Positions 17,405-26,900 of a stretch of DNA of 64,000 bases are shown piece after piece (within the stretch, counting starts at the first letter, position 1; each line of letters starts with the position of its first letter). A program made the translations under genes and the position numbers. The notes below the pieces were generated by a model, which was not told the DNA's origin, searched no databases, and worked only from the letters and a program-made list of their open reading frames with translations. Source of the stretch: Lachnospiraceae bacterium (lineage in GTDB: Bacteria; Bacillota; Clostridia; Lachnospirales; Lachnospiraceae); assembly GCA_015056945.1 (NCBI GenBank), contig SVFH01000004.1, positions 62,001 to 126,000 on the forward strand, written 5' to 3'.

Positions 17405-18273
17405 AAATGAAATATGTAGCAGGAATTAAAGCAAAGATTCATATTTACTCGAATAAAAAGACCGGCAATCTTTTTGACGGTTCTTATCGCTCTGTGTATG
17501 AAGGCAATGGTCTTGATTTCGAGAATTTGAGAGAATATGTTCCGGGCGACAACATTCGTGACATTGACTGGAAGTCTTCATCGAGAAACGGTAAAATGCT
17601 GGTGAAACGTTATGTGGCGGAGAAGAAACACAATGTGATGCTGGTATGGGATTGCGGCAGAAAGATGTCAGGACATTCGAGCCGGCTGGAGAATAAGCAT
17701 AAGCTTGCTGTGAATGCGGGCGGAATTTTGGGATATCTGGCGGCAAGAAACGGTGATAATGTCGGTGCGGTATATAACAAGGGCGGCATGATTCAGTATC
17801 ACGAAATGCGCACCGGAGAGAATAACATGGAACGCCTGCTTACTTTCTATGATAATGAAGCAGAGGCGGAATATGAATCTGATTTGGAGAAGAGTCTGGC
17901 TTTCCTTGTGAAGAATATTCAGCGCAGAATGATTATCTTTGTGATTACGGATGAGCGTGGCTTGTTTGATGTGACTGAAGATACATTAAAGAAGCTTGTG
18001 AATCGTCACAATGTGATTTTTGTGAGAATATCCGATACGGAATACACGGGAGCAAAGGGATTTCATCTGGATGAGAACAGATATATTCCGGACTTTTTTA
18101 CAAAGAACAGAAAACTTCGTAAGAAGGAAACGCAGATGCGGGAGAAGATTCTGAAAGAGAATGAGAAGAAACTTGTTTATTACAGAGTTGCTTCTGCAGT
18201 GATTGATAAGGAAGATGAATTGGTGGAAAAAATAGTAGCGCTTTTAGCGAAACACCGCCATATGAATTCATAA
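17401..18273 (+). CDS. DUF58 domain protein
   Basis: A 290-residue soluble protein with the DUF58 signature EYVPGDNIRDIDWKSSSRNGKMLVKRYVAEKKHNVMLVWDCGRKM near residues 45-85, and a VWA-like C-terminal part (MIIFVITDERGLFD...NVIFVRISD). DUF58 proteins are standard partners of MoxR ATPases. Starts inside the MoxR stop codon (ATGA). Lacks the N-terminal membrane helices found in some family members, so it is probably cytoplasmic. Confidence 0.92.
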   Translation: MKMKYVAGIKAKIHIYSNKKTGNLFDGSYRSVYEGNGLDFENLREYVPGDNIRDIDWKSSSRNGKMLVKRYVAEKKHNVMLVWDCGRKMSGHSSRLENKHKLAVNAGGILGYLAARNGDNVGAVYNKGGMIQYHEMRTGENNMERLLTFYDNEAEAEYESDLEKSLAFLVKNIQRRMIIFVITDERGLFDVTEDTLKKLVNRHNVIFVRISDTEYTGAKGFHLDENRYIPDFFTKNRKLRKKETQMREKILKENEKKLVYYRVASAVIDKEDELVEKIVALLAKHRHMNS

Positions 18274-18288
18274 AAGAGGGAAAAAGAA

Positions 18289-18762
18289 ATGCCAATTACG
18301 GTTGAATTGCAGGAAATGCATCAATATTCGATAGTTCCGCTTGTGATATTGGGCGTGATTATTCTGGCTCTTACGATTATCTTGCCTATTCTCTGGCTGA
18401 AGGGAATAAAGCGTAAACCTAAGGCGCCCAAACCGGCGCCGAAGCCAATCCCCCTTACACCGGAGCAAATCAAGGAGAAATATCGCGGCAAGCTTTCTGA
18501 TTTGGAAGCACGTTGCAGGAACGGTCAGACGGATAACAGAGCGGCATATCAGGAACTGAGTGTTATGATGCGTTACTGTGCATACGAACTGACCGGCAAA
18601 CCGGTTCATAAGTATACGTTGGACGAGTTGATGCGCGGTAATATTCCGGGACTCGTGGAATTGATAGATGATTGTTATGCACCCGAATTTTCACAGGATA
18701 AGAAGGGTGATATTTATGAAACAATTGAGAAAGCAAGGATGGTAATGGGACAATGGAGATAA
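18289..18762 (+). CDS. Single-pass membrane protein of the Bat operon
   Basis: A 157-residue protein with a short extracytoplasmic N-terminus, one transmembrane helix (about residues 14-36, VPLVILGVIILALTIILPILWL), a KRKPKAPKPAPKPIP basic proline linker, and a helical cytoplasmic domain (SDLEARCRNG...AYQELSVMMRYCAYELTGKPVHKYTLDEL). It occupies the place of the DUF4381/BatD-like member in other Bat operons and the helix-TM-helix layout resembles DUF4381, but I do not assign it. It overlaps the following VWA gene by 10 bases. Confidence 0.7.
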   Translation: MPITVELQEMHQYSIVPLVILGVIILALTIILPILWLKGIKRKPKAPKPAPKPIPLTPEQIKEKYRGKLSDLEARCRNGQTDNRAAYQELSVMMRYCAYELTGKPVHKYTLDELMRGNIPGLVELIDDCYAPEFSQDKKGDIYETIEKARMVMGQWR

Positions 18763-19757
18763 TGAATGCGTGGGTGCTTTTACTCGGTATTCCGTTGGCG
18801 CTGCTTCTTTGTTTACTGCCTTTTAAAGGCCGTAGAAGATACAAAGACGGCAGAAAGGTTGCTAACGCTGAATTCGTGGAAGAGCTGCCCGAATATAAAG
18901 CATTAAAAATGAAATATCGTTTTTTATACGTTCTCGGAACACTGGCCATTCTGGCTGCGATGATTTTCATGGTTGTGATGATGGCACGTCCCGTAGAAAT
19001 TACTACGATCGAGCCGGAACTTCGTAATCGCGATATTTTCCTTTGCATGGATATTTCGGACTCTATGGATGAGTTGAATTATGAAATTTGCGACAACTTG
19101 AAAAAGGTTGTGAAAGAGCTTGACGGAGAACGTTTCGGCATCACGATTTTTAACGGACAGACGGTGTTGCTGGTGCCGCTTACCAATGATTATGACTATG
19201 TACTGCAGACAATTGATCATTTGCAGGAAGTCCTCTGGTCGAGCATGAACGGAATGGAGACGAACGGTGAGTTTAACCTTCAGGATTATTATTATAAGTA
19301 CTCCGGAACACTTGCGGATCACGGAAGTTCTTTTATCGGTGAAGGCCTTGCTACGACACTCTATAGTTTTCCGGAACTTGAGGAGGATAACGGACGTTCG
19401 CGAAGCATTATTTTCACGACTGATAATCAGTTAAACGGTGAGCCGCTTATTACGATTAAAGAAGCGGCAGAGCTTTGTAAACAGTATGATGTGAAGGTTT
19501 TTGCGATTGCGCCGGATCATGTTGAGGACGAGGATAATTTCAGAAATTATATGATAGGAACGGGCGGAAAATATTACAGAAATACTTCGGCAGGTGCGTA
19601 TCGCCAGCTGATTAAGGATATTGAGGCGACGGATACTTCAGAAACTGCCATCCTTGATGTGCAGACGCTTGTGATGGATAAGCCGCAGGCACTTTTTGTA
19701 TTTCTGCTTTTATGCCTGGGAGGATATATGATTATTTGCAGAATGATGCGTGTGTAG
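18753..19757 (+). CDS. VWA-domain membrane protein (BatA-like)
   Basis: A 334-residue protein with two N-terminal transmembrane helices (about residues 5-20 and 53-73), a von Willebrand factor A domain, and a C-terminal helix (about 311-329). The metal-ion-dependent adhesion site is intact: DISDS near residue 92 and a later TTDNQ strand end. BatA proteins work with MoxR/DUF58 in envelope stress and, in some bacteria, oxygen tolerance. Start ATG at 18753 lies within the preceding gene, and the stop overlaps the next frame. Confidence 0.88.
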   Translation: MEIMNAWVLLLGIPLALLLCLLPFKGRRRYKDGRKVANAEFVEELPEYKALKMKYRFLYVLGTLAILAAMIFMVVMMARPVEITTIEPELRNRDIFLCMDISDSMDELNYEICDNLKKVVKELDGERFGITIFNGQTVLLVPLTNDYDYVLQTIDHLQEVLWSSMNGMETNGEFNLQDYYYKYSGTLADHGSSFIGEGLATTLYSFPELEEDNGRSRSIIFTTDNQLNGEPLITIKEAAELCKQYDVKVFAIAPDHVEDEDNFRNYMIGTGGKYYRNTSAGAYRQLIKDIEATDTSETAILDVQTLVMDKPQALFVFLLLCLGGYMIICRMMRV

Positions 19758-19788
19758 AATTCTGCATGAAACGAGTGAGGATAAAATA

Positions 19789-20742
19789 ATGATACTAAAT
19801 CCGATTATTCCCATCTGGCTGATGGCAATCATCTGTATTGCACTGCTTTTTTTCAAGCGAAAAGGATGGATGGGATATATTAGACAGATTTTGATTATAT
19901 TGCTTCTTTTTGCCGTTAATCTGCGTGTTATGGTGAAGGATGTGGAAGTGCCGGTATTGTTGCCGAAGGTAGATGTTGTGTTTGTTGTAGACAACAGTAT
20001 CAGTATGTTTGCAGAGGACTACGGGCTTGCAAACGGGAGACGTATGGATGCAGCGAAAGAAGATTGTGAATATATTATGAAAAAGCTTCCCGGCGCATCT
20101 TTCAGTCTTGTGAAATTCGAGGATACACCGGAGATTATGGTTCCTTTTACAACAGATTTGACGATGGTGAAGCAAAGCTTATCCCTGTTAAAAGGTGAGG
20201 GTTCCCTCCATGCCGGCGGAACATCCATGAATACCGTGTTGGATTCAATGGAAGATATCTTGAATGACGGCAGGGATAATTACAAGGTTGTATTTTTCAT
20301 CAGCGATGGTGAAAATACGGTGGATGAACAACAGGAGTCATTCTCACGCTTACAGCATTTCACAGATGGCGGAGCGGTTCTTGGATACGGAACGACCAAA
20401 GGCGGTAAAATGAAAGCCCCCTCTTTTTTGGGGTCGGAAGAAGAACCTGAATATCTGGAAGTATATAAAGAGGATTCGTGGGAGAGTGAATATGCCATTT
20501 CCAAAATAGATGAGAAAAATTTGAAAAAGATTGCATCTGATTTCGGAATCGACTATGTGCATATGACAAATACCTCTGCGGTTGACCATGTATTGAATTC
20601 AATTCAGAATGGTATTATGACAGATACGCAAGCGCAAGGAACGACGAGTACGGCAGGATATAAGGATACTTATTTCTGGTTGCTGATTCCGTTGGCCGTG
20701 TTGCTTATTTGGGATGTAATCAGCTTTAAACGAAAGGCATAA
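19789..20742 (+). CDS. VWA-domain membrane protein (BatB-like)
   Basis: A 317-residue protein: two N-terminal hydrophobic helices (about residues 4-19 and 29-42), a VWA domain with MIDAS motif VVDNSISM, threonine loop AGGTSMNT and DGEN strand end, and a C-terminal helix (FWLLIPLAVLLIWDVI) with basic end. This is the classical BatB layout. I start at ATG 19789 after GTGAGG; the open frame extends to 19750 but only through the end of the upstream gene. It probably forms a membrane complex with the BatA-like protein. Confidence 0.88.
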   Translation: MILNPIIPIWLMAIICIALLFFKRKGWMGYIRQILIILLLFAVNLRVMVKDVEVPVLLPKVDVVFVVDNSISMFAEDYGLANGRRMDAAKEDCEYIMKKLPGASFSLVKFEDTPEIMVPFTTDLTMVKQSLSLLKGEGSLHAGGTSMNTVLDSMEDILNDGRDNYKVVFFISDGENTVDEQQESFSRLQHFTDGGAVLGYGTTKGGKMKAPSFLGSEEEPEYLEVYKEDSWESEYAISKIDEKNLKKIASDFGIDYVHMTNTSAVDHVLNSIQNGIMTDTQAQGTTSTAGYKDTYFWLLIPLAVLLIWDVISFKRKA

Positions 20743-20744
20743 AG

Positions 20745-21494
20745 ATGAAGAAAATTTTACTGACAATAGGATATTTTATATTGATTATCGTAAGTTCGGT
20801 TATGATTATCAGATATGCCTACAACGCGTATCTGATTCATCAGTACAACCGGCAGAATTACAATGTCACCTCTACGCCGTTGACATTGCTTAATTTCACC
20901 GAGTCTTATATTGTGCATTACAATCAGGGAAATATCTATTATAAGCAAGGCAATTACGAAGATGCAATCCGCGCATATAACATAGCGCTTGCCCTGCGTA
21001 TGCCAAAAAAGAAAGAGTGTGATGTGCGTGTTAATCTTGCACTTGCCATGCTTGGAACGATTAAAGATACGTATGCTGATTTAAGCTATGCGGAAGAGAC
21101 GAAACAGGTGCTTCTGGCCGCAAGAGATGTGCTTCTGCAAGAAGAGTGTGCCAAAGATGATGGCGAAGGGCATGACAAAGAGGCACAGAAGCTAAAAGAA
21201 GAAATTGATAAAATGCTTGAACAGTTACAGCAACAGCAGCAGAATCAGGAGGGTGGAGAAGACTCTGACCAGAGTAATGATAACCCGAATGAGGATAACT
21301 CCGAATCATCTGATAAGCAGCAGACGGAAGAAGAAAAACAACAGGCAGAAGCTAAGAAACAGCGTGAAGAAATGATGAAAAATCAGCTCAAGGAAAAACA
21401 GGAAAAAGCGGCAGCAGAACGCGATGACGAGCTTACGTATGTGAACGGATTCGATGACGATTACAATTTCCTGAATACGGACCCTATTTGGTAG
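20745..21494 (+). CDS. TPR-containing membrane protein (BatC-like)
   Basis: A 249-residue protein with an N-terminal signal anchor (about residues 4-24), a tetratricopeptide unit YNQGNIYYKQGNYEDAIRAYNIALAL followed by a second helical pair, then a long Q/E/S-rich low-complexity coiled segment (about residues 145-225) and a short C-terminal tail ending YNFLNTDPIW. In Bat operons the TPR protein (BatC) closes the gene set, as here. Three bases separate it from the BatB-like gene. Confidence 0.82.
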   Translation: MKKILLTIGYFILIIVSSVMIIRYAYNAYLIHQYNRQNYNVTSTPLTLLNFTESYIVHYNQGNIYYKQGNYEDAIRAYNIALALRMPKKKECDVRVNLALAMLGTIKDTYADLSYAEETKQVLLAARDVLLQEECAKDDGEGHDKEAQKLKEEIDKMLEQLQQQQQNQEGGEDSDQSNDNPNEDNSESSDKQQTEEEKQQAEAKKQREEMMKNQLKEKQEKAAAERDDELTYVNGFDDDYNFLNTDPIW

Positions 21495-21539
21495 AGACGG
21501 GAAATATACAGCTTCAAAGAATGTTTGGGAAAGAAATAG

Positions 21540-21574
21540 AAATGGCAGACGGATAATTCCGCCTGCCATTTTTT
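21540..21574. terminator. Terminator between convergent genes
   Basis: AATGGCAG (21541-21548) pairs with CTGCCATT (21563-21570), with an inner CGG/CCG extension and T6 after it; A bases flank the other side, so it can serve both the Bat operon and the aquaporin gene. Confidence 0.85.
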
Positions 21575-22274
21575 ACTTCACTTCCTTGGAAGCCTCTAAA
21601 AATTTGTAAACATATGCGGCAAGTGCTGCACCGACAAGAGGGCCAACAATGAATACCCAAAGCTGTGTGATAGGTGCAGAAGTACCTGTGATTGCAGCCA
21701 TGAGTGCAGGTCCGAAGCTACGTGCGGGGTTAACACTTGTACCTGTAAGACCGATTCCCAAAATATGTACGAGAGTCAATGTAAGGCCAATGATTAAGCC
21801 ACCGAAAGAACCGTGATTTGCTTTCTTGCTTGTAACACCGAGGATGGTGAGAACGAAGATGAAAGTTAATACGATCTCTACGATGAGACCTGCCCAGATA
21901 TTTCCGTTTACACCGGCAAGGCCGTTTGAACCAAAGCCACCGGTCATGTCAGTTACGGAGCCTAGGCTGAAGATGGCGAATAAAAGACCTGAGCCTGCAA
22001 AAGCACCAAGACATTGTGCAACAACATAGCCTGCGAACTCTTTGGCAGTCATGCCGCCGCTTATGAGTACACCGAGTGAAACGGCAGGATTGATGTGGCA
22101 ACCGGAAATGTTTCCGACGCAGTAAGCCATGCCGACGATTACAAGGCCGAAAGCAAGGGCGGTTAAGAGATACGCACTACCGTCTGAAGAGTCACATCCC
22201 ACCAACATTGCAGTACCGCATCCTAAGGTAACGAGTACCATGGTACCAATAAATTCAGCTACTAATTTTTTCAT
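21573..22274 (-). CDS. aqpZ: Aquaporin, MIP family (AqpZ-like)
   Basis: A 233-residue membrane channel with six transmembrane helices and the two half-helices carrying the NPA motifs: SGCHINPAVSLGVL (about residue 60) and GTSVNPARSFGPAL (about residue 180). The C-terminal TQLWVFIVGPLVGAALAAYVYKFL is characteristic of the water-selective AqpZ branch rather than GlpF, which would have GFAMNPARDFGPR. Start ATG (complement of 22272-22274) has the ribosome site GGAGG upstream. It is the only intact minus-strand gene in the window. Confidence 0.92.
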   Translation of the reverse strand: MKKLVAEFIGTMVLVTLGCGTAMLVGCDSSDGSAYLLTALAFGLVIVGMAYCVGNISGCHINPAVSLGVLISGGMTAKEFAGYVVAQCLGAFAGSGLLFAIFSLGSVTDMTGGFGSNGLAGVNGNIWAGLIVEIVLTFIFVLTILGVTSKKANHGSFGGLIIGLTLTLVHILGIGLTGTSVNPARSFGPALMAAITGTSAPITQLWVFIVGPLVGAALAAYVYKFLEASKEVK

Positions 22275-22559
22275 TATTTTTCCTCCTTGGTTATGAAAGT
22301 TTTCACATATAAATATATCGGCAGAATGTGGCAGATTAATTATAAAAAAAGAAATCGTAAGAACTTAAATTTGTAAAAAAGAATAATGATGTTACAATTC
22401 TGTGATACGAAACGATTACTGTCACATATGCGGGTAGTGATTCTTGTGATTCAGATGGCATTGCCAATGAATGTTTCGCCTGCCGCATGAAATAATATGT
22501 CCGAAATATGGAATACTAACAGGAAAATAAGAAATTGATATAACTGTGAGGGAATTAAA
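22275..22559. other. Divergent intergenic region
   Basis: 285 AT-rich bases between the aquaporin and amidohydrolase starts. It must hold both promoters, but I see no box pair good enough to call, no repeat and no small gene. Confidence 0.5.
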
Positions 22560-23810
22560 ATGAAAGACTGCCTGAAAGAAAGAATCTTTTCACCGGAATT
22601 TACGGAAACGTTAAACGAAGATTACAGGTTTCTTCATGCGCATGCGGAAACAGGATTTGAATTGTATGAAACAATAGGATATGTAAGAAAGAGATTGGAA
22701 GAAATCGGCTTGTCTCCGAAAGCTTGCGGAAAGTGCGGATTAGTGGTGACATTGGGAGAGCATGCCGGTGGGGAGAGAAGCGGGACAATACCGGAGGGAA
22801 TGAAGGAACGGGGAGCTTTTCTCGTAAGAGCGGATATGGATGCACTTCCGATTGCTGAAGAAAGCGGCCTCTCGTATGCGGCAAAGAATGGGAATATGCA
22901 TGCCTGCGGTCATGATGCACATACGGCAATTTTATTAGGTGTGGCGAGTGTTCTGAAACAGTATGAGAAGCAATTGCGATTTCCGGTGAAACTGATGTTT
23001 CAGCCGGCTGAAGAGTTGCTTGCGGGAGCAAAGGATATGTTGGAGGCAGGTGTTTTGTCAGAGCCTGAAGTGGAGAAGGCACTCATGCTTCACGTGATGT
23101 GTGCCGTGCCGGTTGAAACGGGAACTTTGGTTGTGTCAAATGCAGGGGTGAGTGCGCCTGCTGCAGATTTCTATACCATTGAAATCAAAGGGAAAGGGTG
23201 TCATGCATCTATGCCGCATCTTGGTAAAGACCCGCTTACAACGGCGGCACATCTTTTGGTTGCATTGGAAGAAATTAAGGCACGAGAAATTGAAATCGGA
23301 AAAAGAGCCGTGCTTACCATTGGTGCGCTCGAAGGGGCGAATGCTGCCAATGTGATTCCGGATAAGATTCTTTTAAAAGGGAGTCTGCGGGCGTTTGAAG
23401 AGGAAACAAGGGAACTGATGAAGAAGAGATTGCAGGAAATTGCTGAAGGGATGGGAGAAATTTATCATACGCCGACAAGCGTTGAATTCACATCCGGCGC
23501 TCCGACACTTAAGAATGATGAGAAGTTGGTCGCGCTTTGTTATGAAGCCCTGAAAGGAGCGCAACCCGTACTTCGAGCGCAGGACTTTCCCGCCGGTAAC
23601 AGTGGCGGTTCAGAGGATTTCGCTTATGTATCGCAAGCAGTTCCGTCAGTGATGTTAGCGCTTGCAGCAGGTGATAGCAGGGAGGGATATGAGCATCCGC
23701 TTCACCATCCCCGCATGAAGCTTGATTTGCGTGCCCTTCCGTATGGAGTGGCAGGCATCTGCCGTATTATTGCAAGTGAAATTATCCCTTTATATGAACC
23801 GCGGACATGA
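22560..23810 (+). CDS. M20D-family amidohydrolase (N-acyl-amino-acid hydrolase type)
   Basis: A 416-residue cytoplasmic metallo-hydrolase. Metal-binding and catalytic segments are present: RADMDALPI, HACGHDAHTAILLG, FQPAEELLAGAKDML, and GSGG-type NSGGSEDFAYV near the end, with the dimerisation domain between about residues 195 and 310 (IKGKGCHASMPHLGKDP). These match the hippurate hydrolase / IAA-amino-acid hydrolase group, which cleaves N-acyl amino acids. Exact substrate unknown. A GGENE insertion-like loop (HAGGERSGTIPEGMKERG, about residues 73-90) is longer than usual. Confidence 0.9.
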   Translation: MKDCLKERIFSPEFTETLNEDYRFLHAHAETGFELYETIGYVRKRLEEIGLSPKACGKCGLVVTLGEHAGGERSGTIPEGMKERGAFLVRADMDALPIAEESGLSYAAKNGNMHACGHDAHTAILLGVASVLKQYEKQLRFPVKLMFQPAEELLAGAKDMLEAGVLSEPEVEKALMLHVMCAVPVETGTLVVSNAGVSAPAADFYTIEIKGKGCHASMPHLGKDPLTTAAHLLVALEEIKAREIEIGKRAVLTIGALEGANAANVIPDKILLKGSLRAFEEETRELMKKRLQEIAEGMGEIYHTPTSVEFTSGAPTLKNDEKLVALCYEALKGAQPVLRAQDFPAGNSGGSEDFAYVSQAVPSVMLALAAGDSREGYEHPLHHPRMKLDLRALPYGVAGICRIIASEIIPLYEPRT

Positions 23811-23982
23811 TATTTTAAAGAACTGAAATTTGTTATAAAAGTTCTTAAAATATTATTTCTGTCATTTTAGACAAAAAAATAAAAAAATTTAAGTGGCTTT
23901 GTCACTTGTATTACATGTGCTCGTGCACATATACTTAAAAATGACAGTAATATATCATTTTGAAAAATATAAGGAGGAAAAA

Positions 23983-26900
23983 ATGAAAAAAGATTCAAAA
24001 ATGAAGCGGATACTGGCCCGAATGCTGGTAGTAGCTCTTGTACTTCAGATGGGTTTACCATTAAATGTTATGGCGGCACCATCCGAGTTACAGGAGACTG
24101 AAACAGAAACAGAAGCGCCTTTGCGTGAAGAGATTTCTGAAAGTGAAGAAGCATCTGAAGAGGCTACGGAGGAAGTTGCAACAGAAGAAATTTCGGAAGT
24201 TGCAACAGAAGAAATTTCGGAAGAAAGTACAGAAGAGAATACGGAAGAGGTTTTAGAGCCGATTTCTTCAGAAGAAGAAATGGATGATTTTGGTGCAACG
24301 GGCTACACGAACGAGCGTGTTCTTAATGGTGGTTTTCGTGTGGCAACCGATGAAAATGGTAAATGTGTGTTGATTTCTTATGAAGGTGATGCAGAAGAAG
24401 TTGTTGTTCCTGCGCCTATTGAGATTGTTGATACATATGCTATTTGTTTAGACAGTATTAAGAAAATCACTTTTGGCGAAACAGTTAAGGAATTACGTTC
24501 CAGATGTATTTGCGATACGTCTAATTTGGAAGTAATTGATTTCGGACATGTAGAAAAAATGGAAGCATATGTTTTGTTTCAATGTTATTCTTTTAACAAA
24601 ATTATTCTACCAAGAAATAATTTTGAGATAAATGGACAATTTCAGCAACATGCTGTATTTCAGTCAAAAGTAACTGTTGAGATACCGAAAGAAGTAACCG
24701 AGTTGCCTAAGGAGGCATTTGGAATCGACCAAAGTACAATGGAAGTGGAAAAGTACATTGTAGAAGAAGGAAATCCTTCTTACGAAGCGATTGATGATGT
24801 ATTATACACAAAACCACAGGATGGTGGTCGTACATTAATTGGATATCCGATGTATAAACCGGTAGAATCATTTGTGATTCCGGAGGATGTTACAACAATC
24901 GGCGATAATGCATTTTGGTTCTGCTGTGAGAAGTCTCCTTTGAAAGAACTTACGATTTCAAAGAATGTAAAAACAATTGAGGAAGAAGCGTTTGCTTATA
25001 CGAAGCTTGATAAGTTGATTTTGCTTGCGAACGTTGAAACGGTAGTAGAACCTAAATATGCATATAGACCGAATCACTTTGAGGGCGATTATAATTGGAT
25101 ATGCGGAGTTGATGAACTTGTTCTTGATGGTGAAGCGTTACAGATGTCAGTTGAGAACAAGACCAAACTTTTTGGTGAAGCCAATGTGAGAAAACTTACA
25201 TTGCCGGCAGACTTTCAGGGAAACATTTCCGGTAAGATGCTTGCAACGTATTCCGCTCTGGAAAAAGTAAATATCGCAGAAGAGAATGAAGTTTATAAGA
25301 CGGTAGATGGCATGGTATTAAGTAAGGACGGAACTATTCTTTATGCAATGCCGGCATCAAACAGTAATTCCAAGGAAATTATCATTCCGGAATCTGTAAC
25401 AACAATTAAAACGGACGCATTTTATGCTCCTTCCGGTAAAATGAAATGTCCTGTTTCCAAGGTGACGATTCCTTCAGGTGTAAATAGTATTGAAGCAAAT
25501 GCATTTACACCAAACGGCAGTTTGGGAATTTCTGCTGTTTTTGAAGGTGCGGCAGATGCATTTGATACAGATGCAATTGCAAATGATGGTGAAGGTGTAA
25601 CTATTTTCTGCCTGCAGGATGAAGCAGATGAGTTAAAAAATAAATTCCCTGCATGTAATGTAATTCCTGTTGGAATGGAACTCGAAGTACCAGAAGTGAC
25701 ATCGCAGACAGAAATCGTGTTATCAGGTAAAGCTGACCCGAATTCTGTTGTGAAGGTTTATGTGGATGATGTGTATGCAACGGAAGTTGTTACAGATGCT
25801 GCAGGCGAATGGCAGACATTTGTGAAAGTAGCAGTATCTGCTGCTGATGATAGCTGGAAAATCAATGTAACAAATGAAGATGGTACCATTTTTTCTGAAA
25901 GCAAGTACGTGAAATGGGACGGAAGCCCCTTTTTTTCCATACCGGATGAAGTGAACATGGATTCATTTCTTGTTTACGGAACAGGGCTTCGTCATGGTAC
26001 AACTTATGTTTATGTTGATGGTAAATTAGCAGGAACAACAAAGGCGGACTGGAACGGTAAATTTGGTGTTCGTATTCCGCTTGAAGATCCTGTTTCCGGA
26101 AAGCAGTATGAGGTTTATGTTGTTTCAGAACGAGACGGATATAAGGGGCAGAGTGAAGTTAAGACATTTTTATATAAAGATCACGGCATAAAGCTTGATT
26201 CCGTAACCATACAATGGTCTGAATGGGGAAAGGATGAGCCGTATGAGATGGACATTACAAATCCGTTCGAAGATAACCGTCGTATTTCATTTGATCCGAA
26301 CGTGCCGATACGTTATACCGTCAATCTGACCGAGTCAGATATGCTTGACAAAGTGTTGGTTAAGGTTGCTTCAAAAGCGACTGCTACAAAGCGCACGCTT
26401 AATACGGTAAAAATAGAAGACGGCACATGGGAAGCTGAATGTGCCGGAAAGAAGATAGTGCCGAACTATGTTGAAATTGTGTGCGTGTTAAAGAGTGGTG
26501 AAACATTCACTATTTATGCCGCTGAGATTTTCATGTTGATTGACCCTTCCGGCTATATCTATGAAGTAGCACTTGAGAACCGTGTTGAAGGAGCAACTGC
26601 GGAAATTTATTATAAAGAAAATCTTTCTGATGAAGAAAAGACTTTGTGGGATGCCGAAAATTACGGACAGGTTAATCCTCAGGTTACAGGCGCAAACGGC
26701 TACTACGGCTGGGATGTTCCGGTAGGATACTGGCAGGTAGTAGTAAATAAAGAAGGCTATCAGACCGCAGAAAGTGAATGGATGAGTGTACCGCCCATCC
26801 GTACCGATGTTAACCTTGAGTTAATCAGTACCGAAAGTGCAGTGATTGAGGCTGTGTACTTATCGGGAAATCAGGTAAAAGTTAATTTCTCACATTATAT

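Noticed and set aside
23893-23982. Upstream extension of giant protein 1
   Set aside because: The signal peptide and the AAGGAGG site both fit ATG 23983; the extension would bury the signal peptide.
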